Shown piece after piece: positions 44,447 through 55,531 of a DNA stretch of 64,000 bases. The DNA is from Rhizoclosmatium globosum (Eukaryota > Chytridiomycota > Chytridiomycetes > Chytridiales > Chytriomycetaceae): NCBI GenBank assembly GCA_002104985.1, contig MCGO01000020.1, forward strand, positions 496,001 to 560,000, read 5' to 3'. The notes beneath the pieces were generated by a model, which did no database searches, was not told where the DNA came from, and saw nothing but the letters and a program-made list of their open reading frames with translations. Made by a program: the position numbers and the translations under genes. Each line of letters begins with the position of its first letter. Position 1 is the stretch's first letter.

Positions 44447-46500
44447 AAAATGACCGGCCAAACCGTCGCAACAACGCACCAGTCCCACGCAATCCCAAAC
44501 ACGCGTATCGTTTCTCCGTCTTTGAGAAATACCAAAAAGAGCGTCTCCTCTTTGTCCAAACGATCGCAGACCTCGCCTCCCGAGAATCCAACATCGAAGC
44601 CCTCCAATCAGCAGGCGTCATGTCCTCCTCCGTCCCCTCCTTCTGGACAACATCCCCGCTATCCAACACGCTGCAGCGCTTGCTTTGGGGCGGTTGGCGA
44701 ATTATAACGAGGAACTGGCGGAGGCTGTGGTGACTCGGATATCTTGCCTCAATTAGTTTATTCATTGAGTGAACAGAATGTGAGCTATTTCGTAGCTGTG
44801 TTTTTATGAGGCTGATTTTTTTTTTAAAATTAACCAGAGATTCTACAAAAAAGCTGCGAGTTTCGTTCTCCGTGCTGTTTCAAAGCACTCTCCGGAGCTC
44901 GCGCAGTCTGTTGTTGATTCTGGGGCTTTGAACGCGTTGGTTACGTGTTTGGAGGAGTTTGATCCTGGAGTGAAGGAGAGTGCTGCGTGGGCTCTTGGGT
45001 ACATTGCAAGACATAATGGAGGCGAGAAACCCCCCCCCCATTTCAATGTGCATATGAGTACTAACAAGTAATTTTTTAGACTTGGCTCAAGCTGTTGTTG
45101 ACGCCGGTGCTATTCCGTTGTTGGTGCTCTGTGTGCAAGAGCCTGAGCTTTCGTTGAGAAGAATCGCGGCTAGTGCTTTGAGCGATGTTTCTAAGCACTC
45201 TCCCGAGGTATATATATATTGAAAATTTGTATTATGAATCTGAATATTAATGGCATTCACCAGCTCGCCCAATCAGTAGTCGACGCAAACACAATCCCCT
45301 TCATTGCCCCACTCCTCGGAAACCCCGACGCGAAACTCCGTCGCCAAGTCTGTTCAGCGTTGTCTCAGATCTCAAAACACACTGTGGACTTGGCCGAGAC
45401 AGTTGTTGACGGGGAAATCTTCCCGAATGTGTTGAACTGTTTGAAGGATTCAGACGGATACGTGAAGAAGAACAGTGCTACTTTGATTTGTGAAATCGCG
45501 AAGCACACTCCAGAGGTAAATATGTGGTTGATGTCAAAGTTACTGACATTCAAAACTAGTTGGCTCAATTGATTGTCAATTCGGGAGGAATTGCTGCTGT
45601 TGTGGATTACGTCACTGATGCTCGTGGAAATGCTAGACTTCCTGGAATTATGACGTTGGGCTATATTGCTGCGTTCTCTGAAACTCTGGCCTTGGCTGTT
45701 ATCTTGGCGAAGGGTGTTCCACCTCTCGCTCAAGCTCTCGTCACTGGTATAATTTCTAAATTCACTACAAAAGCAGCTTATCATGTCAACACACAGAAAC
45801 CGAGGAACATATTAAAGCAGCCTGCGCCTGGTCCCTCGGCCAAATCGGCCGCCACTCCCCAGACCACGCCAAAATCCTCGCCGACAACGCCGTCCTCCCC
45901 AAACTCCTCAAAGTCCTCACATCCACATCCAACCCCACCGCCGCCCCCAACAACGCCCTCGAAGACGACAAAGACGTCGGCTCCGACCTCAAAACCAAAA
46001 CCAAACGCGCTCTCAAATGCATCCTCGAAAAGACATTGTATCTTGACGCGTTGGAACCGCTTCTTCAGCCGTCTACGCCGTTCAACGTCCTTAAGTACGT
46101 TGTGGGTCAGTTTGCAAAGATCTTGCCGAACGATGTTGCGGCGCGACGGGCGTTTGTGACGAGTGGAGGGTTGCAAAGGGTTCAAGAGATTGCGGCTGGA
46201 TTGGGTAGTGCGACGGGACCTAATGCGGGACAGATTAATATCTTGAATGGAACAAAAATGGGAGAGTTTATTCGAACGATTAATGAGTGTTACCCCGAGG
46301 AGATTGTGAGGTATTACTCTCCTGGATACAGTGCTACTCTGTTGGAGAAGGTGCGACTTGCAATCTTTTTTTTCGTTAAATAATGGTCCATGTAGATCGA
46401 CGAATACTCACGCAAACATGACCAAGCCTCCACGGAACAGCCACCAAAAGTATCAGTCGTGGCCGAAAATAATCCTGTTACTCCTTCTGTCGCTGTTTAG
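44447..46500 (+). CDS. SPAG6: SPAG6/PF16 armadillo-repeat protein of the axonemal central pair
   Basis: The protein closely follows SPAG6: FEKYQKERLLFVQTIADLAS..NIEALQSAGVM; LLRPLLLDNIPAIQHAAALALG; RFYKKAASFVLRAVSKHSPE; LPGIMTLGYIAAFSE; HIKAACAWSLGQIGRHSPD; VVGQFAKILPNDVAARR; CYPEEIVRYYSPGYS. Eight or more armadillo repeats stabilise the C1 microtubule of the flagellar central pair, so the organism should make flagellated cells. The last exon ends at TAG 46498-46500. In the first exon (about 44447-44770) three single-base gaps are needed (before FEKYQK, after GVM, and after EAVVT), and one intron starting near 45022 has a GC donor. The start at 44447 (MTGQTVATT) is tentative. Confidence 0.85.
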
Positions 46501-46667
46501 AATATCTTCTTGCCCTTTTTGCCTTTCTTCTTCACTATTTTCAGCTCACATTCAGTAATCTATAAAATAAGAACGTAATTTTGATATCTTAAAATTTCCG
46601 CAACACACAAAATACATGACGATTTTATTTAAATATCTTAAGATGGAGTTAACGAGGTACATAGAAA

Positions 46668-47634
46668 TCAAATCAAAACGGCGTAAGCAAGAAGCATTCC
46701 TCCAACCAAGGGCACTGACACAGCTCCAGAAGAGGCGTTCAAGGTAGTTTGCTTAGCTGGAGCGGTCGTAGCAGTGTTCAAAACAGCAGTAGCAGAGTTC
46801 ACAACAGCAGTGGTCAAGGAAGCAGCAGTTGGCACTGGAGCAACAGCAGTAGTAGAAGTGGCAGCAGAAGCCGATTGAGTAGCAGTTGCTGGAAGCGGGT
46901 TTGGAATGTTGTTTGGAAGAGACAAAATTGGAATAGCAGTCAATGGCAACCCAACCTTGGCGCATGAATTCGAACGAGCAGCGGCTCCGTCTTGGTAAAG
47001 GTTCAACCAACTGGCTTGATCGTTTCCTGGCAAATTACAGTATGCGGAAAAAGACTCGGTAACTAAAGTTAAGGAGATTAGTCTTGTCAACATGGAAAGG
47101 ACAGTACATACAGAGACCAGTACAGATACAGGTATCAATGGACTTTGCGTCAGGACCCTTTCCACAGTTACTGAAGCGTTGTTGGAAAGCCTCTTTGATG
47201 TAGGTACAGGCTGGAGTGAGTGGACCGGTCTGAACAGCCCATGGGTTTGGAATGTTGCTGGGGAGAGCAATCACAGTTGCTGAGACGACAGGCTTGTTGA
47301 CAGCACTAAAAACAAATGGCTTAGAAACCCAGAGTGTTGGCGAAAACGCAAGCCACGTCACTCACAGGCAAGCGTTCATACGGGCATCGACAGCAGCCAA
47401 GTAAGGAGTGGACCAGGTGTTTTTGTCGTTGTCTGGGAAGTTACAGTATGCATTGACTGACTCAGGATCTGCAGACGATAATTGATTAATATGATCAACT
47501 TGGGGAGATCCTTCATTACCAAGTGATGTGCAGTTACAGTCCGTGGCAGCGTTGCTGTTTGGTGCCTTGCCACAGGCGGAAAACTCCTGCTGGAGGGCAA
47601 TGAGGGCGTAGTTACAAGCTTGGGAAACGGACAT
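46668..47634 (-). CDS. Cys-rich two-module surface protein with GPI-type tail (family member 3)
   Basis: Start MSVSQAC at 47634, exon 1 to 47520, second exon from 47468, four exons in all, stop at 46668. Two modules: ACNYALIALQQEFSACGKAP..DCNCTSL + DPESVNAYCNFPDND..AVDARMNAC, and ACTYIKEAFQQRFSNCGKGP..CICTGL + ESFSAYCNLPGND..AAARSNSC. Then a Thr/Ala/Val stalk and VPLVGGMLLAYAVLI, a GPI-attachment-type end. This is the best-preserved member and defines the family. No named domain is recognised; the spacing C-x(15)-C..CxC..C..C recalls small fungal Cys-rich surface modules such as CFEM, but is not CFEM. The KDZ element inserted about 80 bp upstream of its start. Confidence 0.78.
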
Positions 47635-47713
47635 TTGTTTGATATGGATTGAAGATGTTTGACGGAACAAGGAAAGACCCCGGATTTTATGGGAAATTAT
47701 TGGGGAGAAAGTC

Positions 47714-47800
47714 CACCTAGTCTTTTTCACTGCTATGATAAAACATAAGAAACAATTTTTCCTATCGCCCATGCCTCATCAGCAGGGAAAAGAAAAGCGC
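47714..47800 (+). repeat. Left terminal inverted repeat of the KDZ element
   Basis: 87 bp, starting CACCTAGTC and ending GAAAAGCGC, identical to the reverse complement of 54105-54191. It is preceded by AGAAAGTC, the 8-bp target duplication. Confidence 0.95.
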
Positions 47801-47873
47801 GCGCGGAGAACAAAAGTCTCGGACATCCATCCAACACACGACAACCTGTTCCCGACATCAAAACGTTCCAAAA

Positions 47874-49816
47874 ATGGCAAGTGCACCCTCAACAGCACTG
47901 CACACAACGAGAACTAATACGCAGATAAAACTACAGGCTCAGCAGGGATCAAAGCGAAAGCGATCAGATGATGATATGTACTTCGGCCTTTCTCCGTTTC
48001 AGCTCCAACAACTCCGCTATCATGTCCATGGGCTTGGCGTCAAAGCAACTGAACCCTTTAAGAAAATGAACGAGGCGATTGCGGCTCTGTATGGTGTCAG
48101 GTATAACCAGATCACAGTAAGTAGTCTATTGTGATGAGCAAACTAAACCAGCAATGATCACAGGTTCTCATCAAGAGGATCGCGAAAGAAAGTTATAGTA
48201 ACAATGACTACACTGATCCAACTCAGTTCCTGTTGGCACCGCCGGTAATTGAGCCTTTGCAATCACTTGCAACCAATTATACTCCAACGAGTGCTCCAAC
48301 GAGTACTCCAATGAGTACTCCAAGTAAGTGATAACAATGTTATCATCTTCTCTCCTTAGCTTCGTTTAATCGCGTGGATTTCTCCAGTTGCTCAACAACA
48401 GCAAAGTCCGAAACAACAGACTGTCGCTCATTCTAGTGACACTGACAGAGCTGCAAAAGAAATAGTCGTGATTCCAAAGCTCAGAACCGTTCGTCAAGTC
48501 GAAACGCCGAGAGTATACGACCAATACTTGAAATATGCTGGAAAGCTCGTTGCAGGTACGAGTTACATGAGACATGAGACATTCGCTAATGCTAATCCGT
48601 TGATTTAGATTTAAATGCTGAAGGGCTCAGACGCATAAATGATGGGGCTCCAAGTTACGAACCTGTCGACTTCACCAAATGGACTGCTGCATACAAACAA
48701 CAACATGGAAGCACTTTATTTCAAATAATTAAGGGGCAGAAAACCGCAGAGCATAAGGCGTTGATGGAAAAGTGGAAACGTCAAGTAGAAGAGTTGAAAC
48801 AGCACGGACCCAAAACCAAAGAGGTTTCAGAAAAAACGTTCGTTCGCGAGAGGAACAAGCTTGTTACTGCAACCAAAGAAAATATCAAAAAGCTTGCAGG
48901 TGATGTTCTTGTTGGAAGCAGTTTGTCATCTAATTTGTCAAGTCAGCCAATTACGAAACTCAAACTCAGGGATATATGTACGATGTCATAAGTGGAAAGT
49001 CTATGAATATCAGTGCAGGCAAAGTTGGTCGAAAAGTCTCCAAAGAGCTGGAAAAGAAGTTGACATCTCACCCAGCTACTATGTTCGCCGCAGAACTGTA
49101 CATGATGCACAAAAAAAACAACATTGGAACGGCAACAATGCTTGATGCATCCAATCAACTTGACATCTCATCGTTAAGGGCACGAGTAAGGGCAGGAATG
49201 CTTGAAAGGATCAATCACGAGCTCACAAGACTCAACCGAAAACAGTTCACGGTTGTCCAACTAAGCAAGTTGTTGCGACCTGAGGGATTTCACGGTGTTC
49301 GTTTGGAAGGGTTTGGTTTCACGCCAAAACAGTTCGGAAGTCTACGCACTACGGTAAGGGATTAAATATGAAAACATTCATTAATATAAATAAAAGGCTT
49401 GCGCTACAATATTGAAAGAGCTAAAGATTCCTGGAAAAATCCGCTTGGTCTTGGTGAAGCCTCCAGAAGACGATTCAGACTCCAACAAGGAAAACACCGC
49501 AGAGGATGACGACGGCAATTCAAATGACGAAGACGTAGACGACGATGATGATGGTTTCGACGAAGACGTCGACGAGATTGACGAAGACGATGCGATCGAG
49601 GAAGACGAAGAGATCAACGCGATTGACGAAAACGAAGGTGCGATTGAGGAAGACGGAGATATCAACGCAATTGACGATAACGAGGACGAAATTGAGGGAG
49701 ACCAAGACGACGCGATTGAGGAAGATAATAAGAGTGTTGAAGATGCCAAGAACAATGAAAGTGCCCCAAACGACGTCGAAGACAATGGAGACGTGGAAAA
49801 TGAAGAAAATTTGTGA
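47874..49816 (+). CDS. KDZ-element accessory gene, predicted nuclear protein with very acidic tail
   Basis: ATG at 47874, 73 bp inside the left inverted repeat. About five introns. N-terminal GSKRKRSDD is a likely nuclear signal, then FGLSPFQLQQLRYHVHGLGV (helical). The middle part (EGLRRINDGAPSYEPVDFTKWTAAYKQQHG..TAEHKALMEKWKRQVEEL) is Lys-rich and coiled. Next comes FTVVQLSKLLRPEGFHGVRLEGFGF, and the C-terminal about 110 residues are almost entirely Asp/Glu with Asn (stop at 49814-49816). No enzyme motif is seen. Its frame is intact and it sits between the inverted repeats opposite the transposase, so a role in transposition or chromatin contact is inferred. Confidence 0.65.
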
Positions 49817-51228
49817 CTATATATACGGCGGGAGTTGGGTTGGGTGATTTGAGTTGGGTCAGTTGGAATCATCAGATGGAGTATGTTTTACACGCTCAAG
49901 TATTACTTCCTTTCACAGTTGCTTATTAAACCTTTCTCTCTCCTTTCTCTTTCTTTCTTTCTTTGTTCCTAAAATAACCAGCAAGATGCCGTTCTGTCCA
50001 CTCAACCACAGCTGCAAATACCCAAACTCAAATGTTGATATTCACTTGTGAGACGCTCATAAAGTTCAATCTAACTGTGAGACGCTCTTAGTTCAATATA
50101 GCTTAATAAGCTGTTGTCACGACACGGAGCCTCAAAAACACAACTTCGCGATGATTAAATCAAAGCCTTTGATGCCAACAACAATGAACAAGTAAAGCTC
50201 TTCAGCCACATGATAACAAACATATAAGCTGTGATTGATGGATTGTTTTCGCTCATTAAGAACAGTGTCCTGCATTTAACCAAACAAATGGAGCGAAGGA
50301 AACCCAACTTAGAGTTCAGAGAGCAAGCTAGACAAAGTTTGGAATCAAGAAGACCATTTTCGTTCTATTTGAGCTGCCAATCGTACCCTCAAAAGCAAAT
50401 TAAGCCAACTATAGAAGAAGTCGAAAATGAAATTAATGCTCAAAAGAACTTACGCTGAGTGTTTCCTGGTCATATTGTCCAATAAATTACACTCCGTGAA
50501 GTTTCATGTTTTGGAGGCATGTTTTCAAAAGAGTTTCGTCAACCTTTCAACCACTTTCAACCTTCTGAAACATCATTAGCTGAACAAAACCCGTTAAAGT
50601 AAATATCAGATCTTACTAAATAATACACAATCTTCTTGATCGTGGTATTGTTACGCGTCTGTTGTCATTACCAGTTTCACTCTTCAGTTTTATCGCAACC
50701 AAACTCGCTCCACTCGTGCAAACACGACGCAATCGCTTCGTAGATCGATTAAGACTACCCCGTTTTCGACAGAGGTGAAGTTTGGTGTGTCCTGATTTTG
50801 TCAATCTTTCAATGTTTATCTTGTATCAACACTTTCACTGTAAATGCACATAGACTTAAGCTTTCATGATCGATGCGTATAAACCTCCAGAATCAGTAAA
50901 AACAACACGCTCTTTCTATCGCAGGTAGTCATTGATCTCTGTCTTTTGCCGTTGGTGCGCTATTGAGGGCAGAATATCATGGATTTGGCTTCAGTATCAA
51001 AAAGATGGCCACATCACACTTATTTTGGTGTTCCGACAATGCGAATATGCATAATATACCATCATCTTCTCGCATACGAAAGCTTATGAATTTTGTCTGC
51101 TTCAGTCAGGAGCTGCAGTTTTTAGGGTTAATAACCGGCAAAACCGTATTCCAGTGTTATTGAAAATGCATCAACTTTACTTTTACTATCTTTTATTCAT
51201 TATTTATCACTTCGAAAGTTTTGGCGAC
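49817..51228. other. Interior of the KDZ element between its two genes
   Basis: About 1.4 kb with no convincing gene. It contains a 65-codon frame ending at 50051 with FCPLNHSCKYPNSNVDIHL, which resembles half a zinc finger, a 75-codon Lys/Gln-rich frame at 50231-50458, and two copies of TGTGAGACGCTC near 50048 and 50076. Probably spacer with remnants of a third gene. Confidence 0.4.
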
Positions 51229-54084
51229 TTAACACTGAGTCTTTCGACTGAAAGGCCGTTCTGATTTCACCCAAATGCTTCTCGAAGTACAAGGAGGCAT
51301 ATTCCCCATCAGCGTCAATATATTCAATGCTTCCTTGGCCAATCTTGAGTGTTCCCTCTCCACTTCCATACGTCTCCGCCTCAAGCCCATGAATGCTTCT
51401 TTTGACCGAGAATCACAAACTCCAACTTTCTCTTTCACAACCCTCCAGTGCTCCATTTCACGCCGTTCATAGAATCCAACCATATTCTTTAAGTAGTTTT
51501 GATGATGAAAGAGATCTTCACAATATCGAAAATAGAGCCTGACGAACGAATCAACGTCAGACTGAGAGCTTTCCACCGCTGCGGGAGTAAGACCTGCCTT
51601 AACCTGAGCAAATGTAAGTGGGGGGTTGCCTGGTTCCATTGCTACAAACTACTTATGAGAATTAAGGTTGAGAAGAAGTACAACTATACCATTGAGCTCA
51701 TCCAGCTTTTTGTATAACTCAAGAAAAGTCGAGTTCAATGCTCCATTCAGCCGTTTCGACATTTTGGTTCCAGGCGCACGGCTAAGATGTTTGTCCATAG
51801 AAAGGATTGACCGTGCCAGTTGGTCGATTTGAAGTCGTAAATCCTCTTTAGTTGACGGAACATCCTTATTTTGCCGTTCAACTAGTTGTTGCCTCAAAGT
51901 TGTCATGGCTGTTACGACCACGTCATATTGAGCTTGTTCAACCTTCCACCACTGGTGTCCAAGAGTTGCCTTCACTTCTGCCAGTCCCGCAAATGTAGCC
52001 AAAAGCTTTTCTTGAGTCCACGAAACAAGCCGTCTGATTTTGGACCAGTTGTAGAACTCCAGAAATAAGACAATGTCCATTCTCCGGTTTTCAAAAGTTT
52101 CTCGTTGTGTCAAGCCAATAATCCGAGACAACCAGCTATTGACTCGCTCGTGGCCTTCCCCGTCCATTGTCAATCCCAAGCCCATCAGAAACCGAGGACT
52201 AAATAGACTCAGACAGTCCTTTCCGTGAGCGTAGACGTGCATAGCAGGAATAAACAGGATGAATAAGATTGTACTGATAATTGATTGAAGAAGGCCATAA
52301 AAGTCAAGATGCGAGAGTTCCTTGCAAGCTACATCGTATCCAAGCACAAATCCTCGACTCTTGAAAGTTTCTTTCCCCCAGTTAATCACGTCATCGGCGT
52401 AGACTAGTCTTTCTCCACCTTTAACATCTTGGAACAATCAGAAACAAACAGGTTATTGATAATTATTCTCACCATAAACTCGATGAACAAGCGAATGCGC
52501 AGCACAATCCACATGAATAATCATATCAATGTCTTTTCCGACAGACTTTAACCCGCCAACACCTCCAGCCTTGTGTTGAGCGTCACATCCAAGTTTAGGC
52601 CTCGAAGTTTGTTTGGCCGCCTTTGCTTCTGCAACAACATCCTGAACTGCTGGCTCTTTGAAGTATACAGATGTGAATTCGAAACTTCCGTGACTCCCTC
52701 CTCCACCGCGCTCTGTTGACTTCTTATTTGCAGACTCAAACCCATCCATGGTCTGTAACGCACAGTAAGATTAACCATGAAATATCTGCACACTCACAAA
52801 TGCAGCTGGACCAGAAGGCTCATCACCACCAATACAGGCGGGACAGACTGTCTGGCCTATACCAAGCTCTTCAGCAAGCTCAGGCGTGACAGTACCATGA
52901 TGAGTATGATGCTTAATGACTGCTAGCTGACGAACTGCATCCATGTAAGGTTGATAGAGACCAGCATCTCTCGCGTCTTTGTGGTCAGTTCCAAAAAAAG
53001 CTTCGGCAGAAACTTGAAATGCAACTCCGAGTGAACGAAGTTTGAGACCCAAAGACACAAGCTGAAACGAAAAGGCATGGTCTGATAACAATTAGAGTTG
53101 TGAAAGAGAAAGAGAAAGATGTTACCTGTGTTGTGAACTCGTGACGGAAAGAAGCCATAGTCTCGCAACAGCACCACACACATTTCGTGTCCATTTGCAT
53201 GATTTGGGCACGTCACAAGTTGAGCTGGCTCATGACCAGTCAGGGAATGCAGTAGAACTCTCCTCCCAGTCCCACGTGCAGCTTCACAACAGCGGATTTT
53301 CTTTGATCGTGTTCTACCAGACGGGGTTGTCAAAGGAGCAGGAGAGCGGTCCAATCGGTCTTGAACACGATGACAGTGATTGTCCCACCAATGCCCAGAT
53401 GCGTGAGTGCTGCAGAAGTGGGAAAGAGAAGGGACTGTAACGGCACAAGTGTAACATTTGAAGGACGGGACAAGGGAACAGTTGGGTGCCGCACAGCAGG
53501 AACTTGCGATGTCAACAGTTTCCAAGCAAGCCACTGCGATAATCAACAGAGGTAGAACGGCTTCCGTATCAGCGAACCACTTCTCTCGTTGTTTCTTCCA
53601 GAGCTTTGGACTGACTTGCTTTGAGGTCGGGAATCGTAAGAAGGATGTGAAGTCGGTTTCATGACCCTCAGTCCAAACTCCGTACATATCAGGGAATTCG
53701 ACGTCAATGCTCTCTGATTCGTTATTGCTTCCGACAGATTCCGCTTCATCACTGACAGGAGGTATTAGTTCAAGTGAGGAGAGGGAAAGGTGGAACATAC
53801 TCAGAATCAGCAACATAATTATCGGCGTTCTCCCACGGATTTGGCGATGATAATGCAGTTTGCGTAACAGTGGGAGATACGTTGGCTGCTGCTCGCAATA
53901 CCGATGCAGATTGCTGCTGCTCGACAAAGGCCCAAGCCTCCCTTTGTAGCTCTGAATCAGCATCCGACAGGTCAGAGGAGTCACTGCTGAGATCTCGGTG
54001 CTTCCTTTTGTTGATAGTGCTGCTTGAGGAGTAGAAGTTTTGCTGTGAGGGGTGGCCATGATTCATCGTGTTGGAGTTGTCCAA
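51229..54084 (-). CDS. KDZ-family transposase
   Basis: Start MDNSNTMNHGHPSQQ at 54084, six or more exons, stop at 51229. Family marks in order: Ser/Asp-rich N-terminus with KRKHRDLSSDSSDLSD; a Cys/His-rich block (CCAAPNC..CYTCAV..HFCSTHASGHWW); FFPSRVHNTDHAFSFQL (the P..AFS segment); CPACIGG followed across an intron by TMDGFESANKK (KDZ: CPAC..VSMDGNF, catalytic Asp); VLGYDVACKEL; PAMHVYAHGKDCLSLFSPRFLMGLGLTMDGEGHERVNSWLS (KDZ: H.Y.H...C...FSP...G.G..DGE..ER.WS). Together these give the RNase H-like acidic residues. The frame is open through all predicted exons, so the element could be active. Confidence 0.88.
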
Positions 54085-54104
54085 GAGTCTTCGTTTTTCA
54101 GCGT

Positions 54105-54191
54105 GCGCTTTTCTTTTCCCTGCTGATGAGGCATGGGCGATAGGAAAAATTGTTTCTTATGTTTTATCATAGCAGTGAAAAAGACTAGGTG
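54105..54191 (-). repeat. Right terminal inverted repeat of the KDZ element
   Basis: Reverse complement of 47714-47800 without mismatch over 87 bp. It is followed by AGAAAGTC at 54192-54199. Confidence 0.95.
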
Positions 54192-54229
54192 AGAAAGTCA
54201 CAAATGTCGAAATGTGATTGTGACTGTCT

Positions 54230-54255
54230 CACACACACACACACACACACACACA
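54230..54255. repeat. (CA)n microsatellite
   Basis: A run of about 13 CA dinucleotides next to the right target duplication of the KDZ element. Confidence 0.9.
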
Positions 54256-54349
54256 ACAAAGTCAAGTGCAGCACGGTCCACAACGCCCTCGATTTTCCTT
54301 CACTGCCGCTCTTTGTTGAAATATACCACAGGACTAAACGCTGTCGAAA

Positions 54350-54796
54350 CTACGCTGTGTTGCTACTTACTTGAGGTTGATTGGCACCAGTTTGGCACCA
54401 TGCCAAAGGCCACGCAACTGTCTGACTTTCTGGCTGCTGGGGAGCAGCATATTGAGAAAGAAACGGTTGTTGTATGCCGCCAATGCCATGTGCAACCATT
54501 GGAGAAGGATGCTGGAACGAAAAAGCGAACTCATTCATCGCAGTGGAGTTCGCGCCGCTGTTCAAGCTTGTAGCAACTGATCCAAACAATTGCTGATCGT
54601 AGTATTCGTTGTTGAAACCAAATGTCTGCTGTTGGAGCTGAGTGTTGGAAAACACGAAGTTTCGTGGCATGTCGTTGCTGCTGCTGCTGCTACCCCCAAC
54701 GAAGTGGTTGGCAGCATGCGTGTAACCGCCATTGGCGGCAAAGCTGGATCTGCCTTGGGGTTTCAAGTTTTGCGGAGCGCTGTAATATGGAAACAT
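54350..54796 (-). CDS. Possible exon of a Gln/Asn/Ser-rich protein, incomplete
   Basis: A 148-codon frame begins MFPYYSAPQNLKPQG and is rich in Gln, Asn, Ser and aromatic residues, like disordered parts of fungal transcription regulators. A good donor (CAA|GTAAGT) near its end could lead to an exon at about 54200-54312 that would run into the KDZ inverted repeat. No family is recognised, and the opposite strand also has a short frame, so the call is weak. Confidence 0.35.
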   Translation of the reverse strand: MFPYYSAPQNLKPQGRSSFAANGGYTHAANHFVGGSSSSSNDMPRNFVFSNTQLQQQTFGFNNEYYDQQLFGSVATSLNSGANSTAMNEFAFSFQHPSPMVAHGIGGIQQPFLSQYAAPQQPESQTVAWPLAWCQTGANQPQVSSNTA

Positions 54797-55069
54797 CTTG
54801 GTTTGTTCAAAGTTCCTATCCCAAACCAGATTCGCCTCATCTCTTTCTCAAACTCCAAGTACAAAAATAAAAGAAGTCGGACTGAACGATTTTTGATATG
54901 TTAGGTTCGTAATGTGTCCAAAACAGCGTCTCCGCCGCCGGAAACAAGAAAGACAACAGAAGAATTTACTTCTTTCTTCTTTCTTCTTTTCTCCAACACC
55001 AACCTCATAGCAACTCTCGGCCTCTCGCACCGCCATCCTGCCGCTCCAATCATTGATAGAACTTAAAAT

Positions 55070-55531
55070 ATGGACGACAACTGGTGCGTATTGGAAGAGC
55101 ACTCGCCGTCGTACGTCCCCTCTCTCTCTCCTCACAGTCCACTCAAACTAATCCCGTGTCAGCGTATCTGCTTTCGTTTTGCAGCCACCAATTTCAAAGG
55201 CTTCGTCGCAGCTGAAACTGGAGCACTGTTGGCTCTGACTTAAGACAATCATCTATTGCTATGATCCCGTGTAAACAGGGATTTACTCCTCTTCATGCTG
55301 CTAGAAACAACCATCTGCCTCTTCAATACCTTTGTTCTTCCAGACGACTTGAACAATACCGTCGCAACATCTAGAAACAACGGCTCGGCTCCCTTCCTGA
55401 ATCGCAATCTGAATCTCAAGCTTAGGGTTAAATGTTCGAGAAGAACTTGGACAACTGTTGAAGGAAGAGTCAGCTGTGGTGGGGACACAGACATCAACGG
55501 AACTTGTGACAGGCTATCTGTATTTCCGTGA
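55070..55531 (+). pseudogene. Relic resembling an ankyrin-repeat gene
   Basis: From ATG at 55070 a short frame reads MDDNWCVLEEHSPS and reaches NFKGFVAAETGALLAL before a stop. Then GFTPLHAARNNHLPLQYL, a good ankyrin-repeat core, appears in another frame at about 55278. No continuous gene can be assembled. Likely a decayed gene. Confidence 0.4.

Larger units (their letters stand above)
47714..54191. mobile_element. Complete KDZ (Kyakuja-Dileera-Zisupton) DNA transposon, 6478 bp
   Basis: The ends are perfect 87-bp inverted repeats (47714-47800 and 54105-54191). Both flanks carry the 8-bp direct repeat AGAAAGTC (47706-47713 and 54192-54199). Eight-bp target duplications are known for the Zisupton/KDZ superfamily. 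The minus-strand gene 51229-54084 encodes a KDZ transposase, and a plus-strand gene 47874-49816 lies at the other end, both starting just inside the inverted repeats. Identical ends imply recent insertion. This is the best-delimited element in the window. Confidence 0.93.

Noticed and set aside
45781..46185. Minus-strand Gly/Val/Phe-rich frame opposite SPAG6
   Set aside because: It is the antisense of a conserved armadillo-coding exon and has low-complexity composition.
49381..49872. Ser-rich 163-codon minus-strand frame opposite the acidic tail
   Set aside because: Serine runs are the antisense of GAC/GAT/GAA codons of the acidic tail; no independent evidence.
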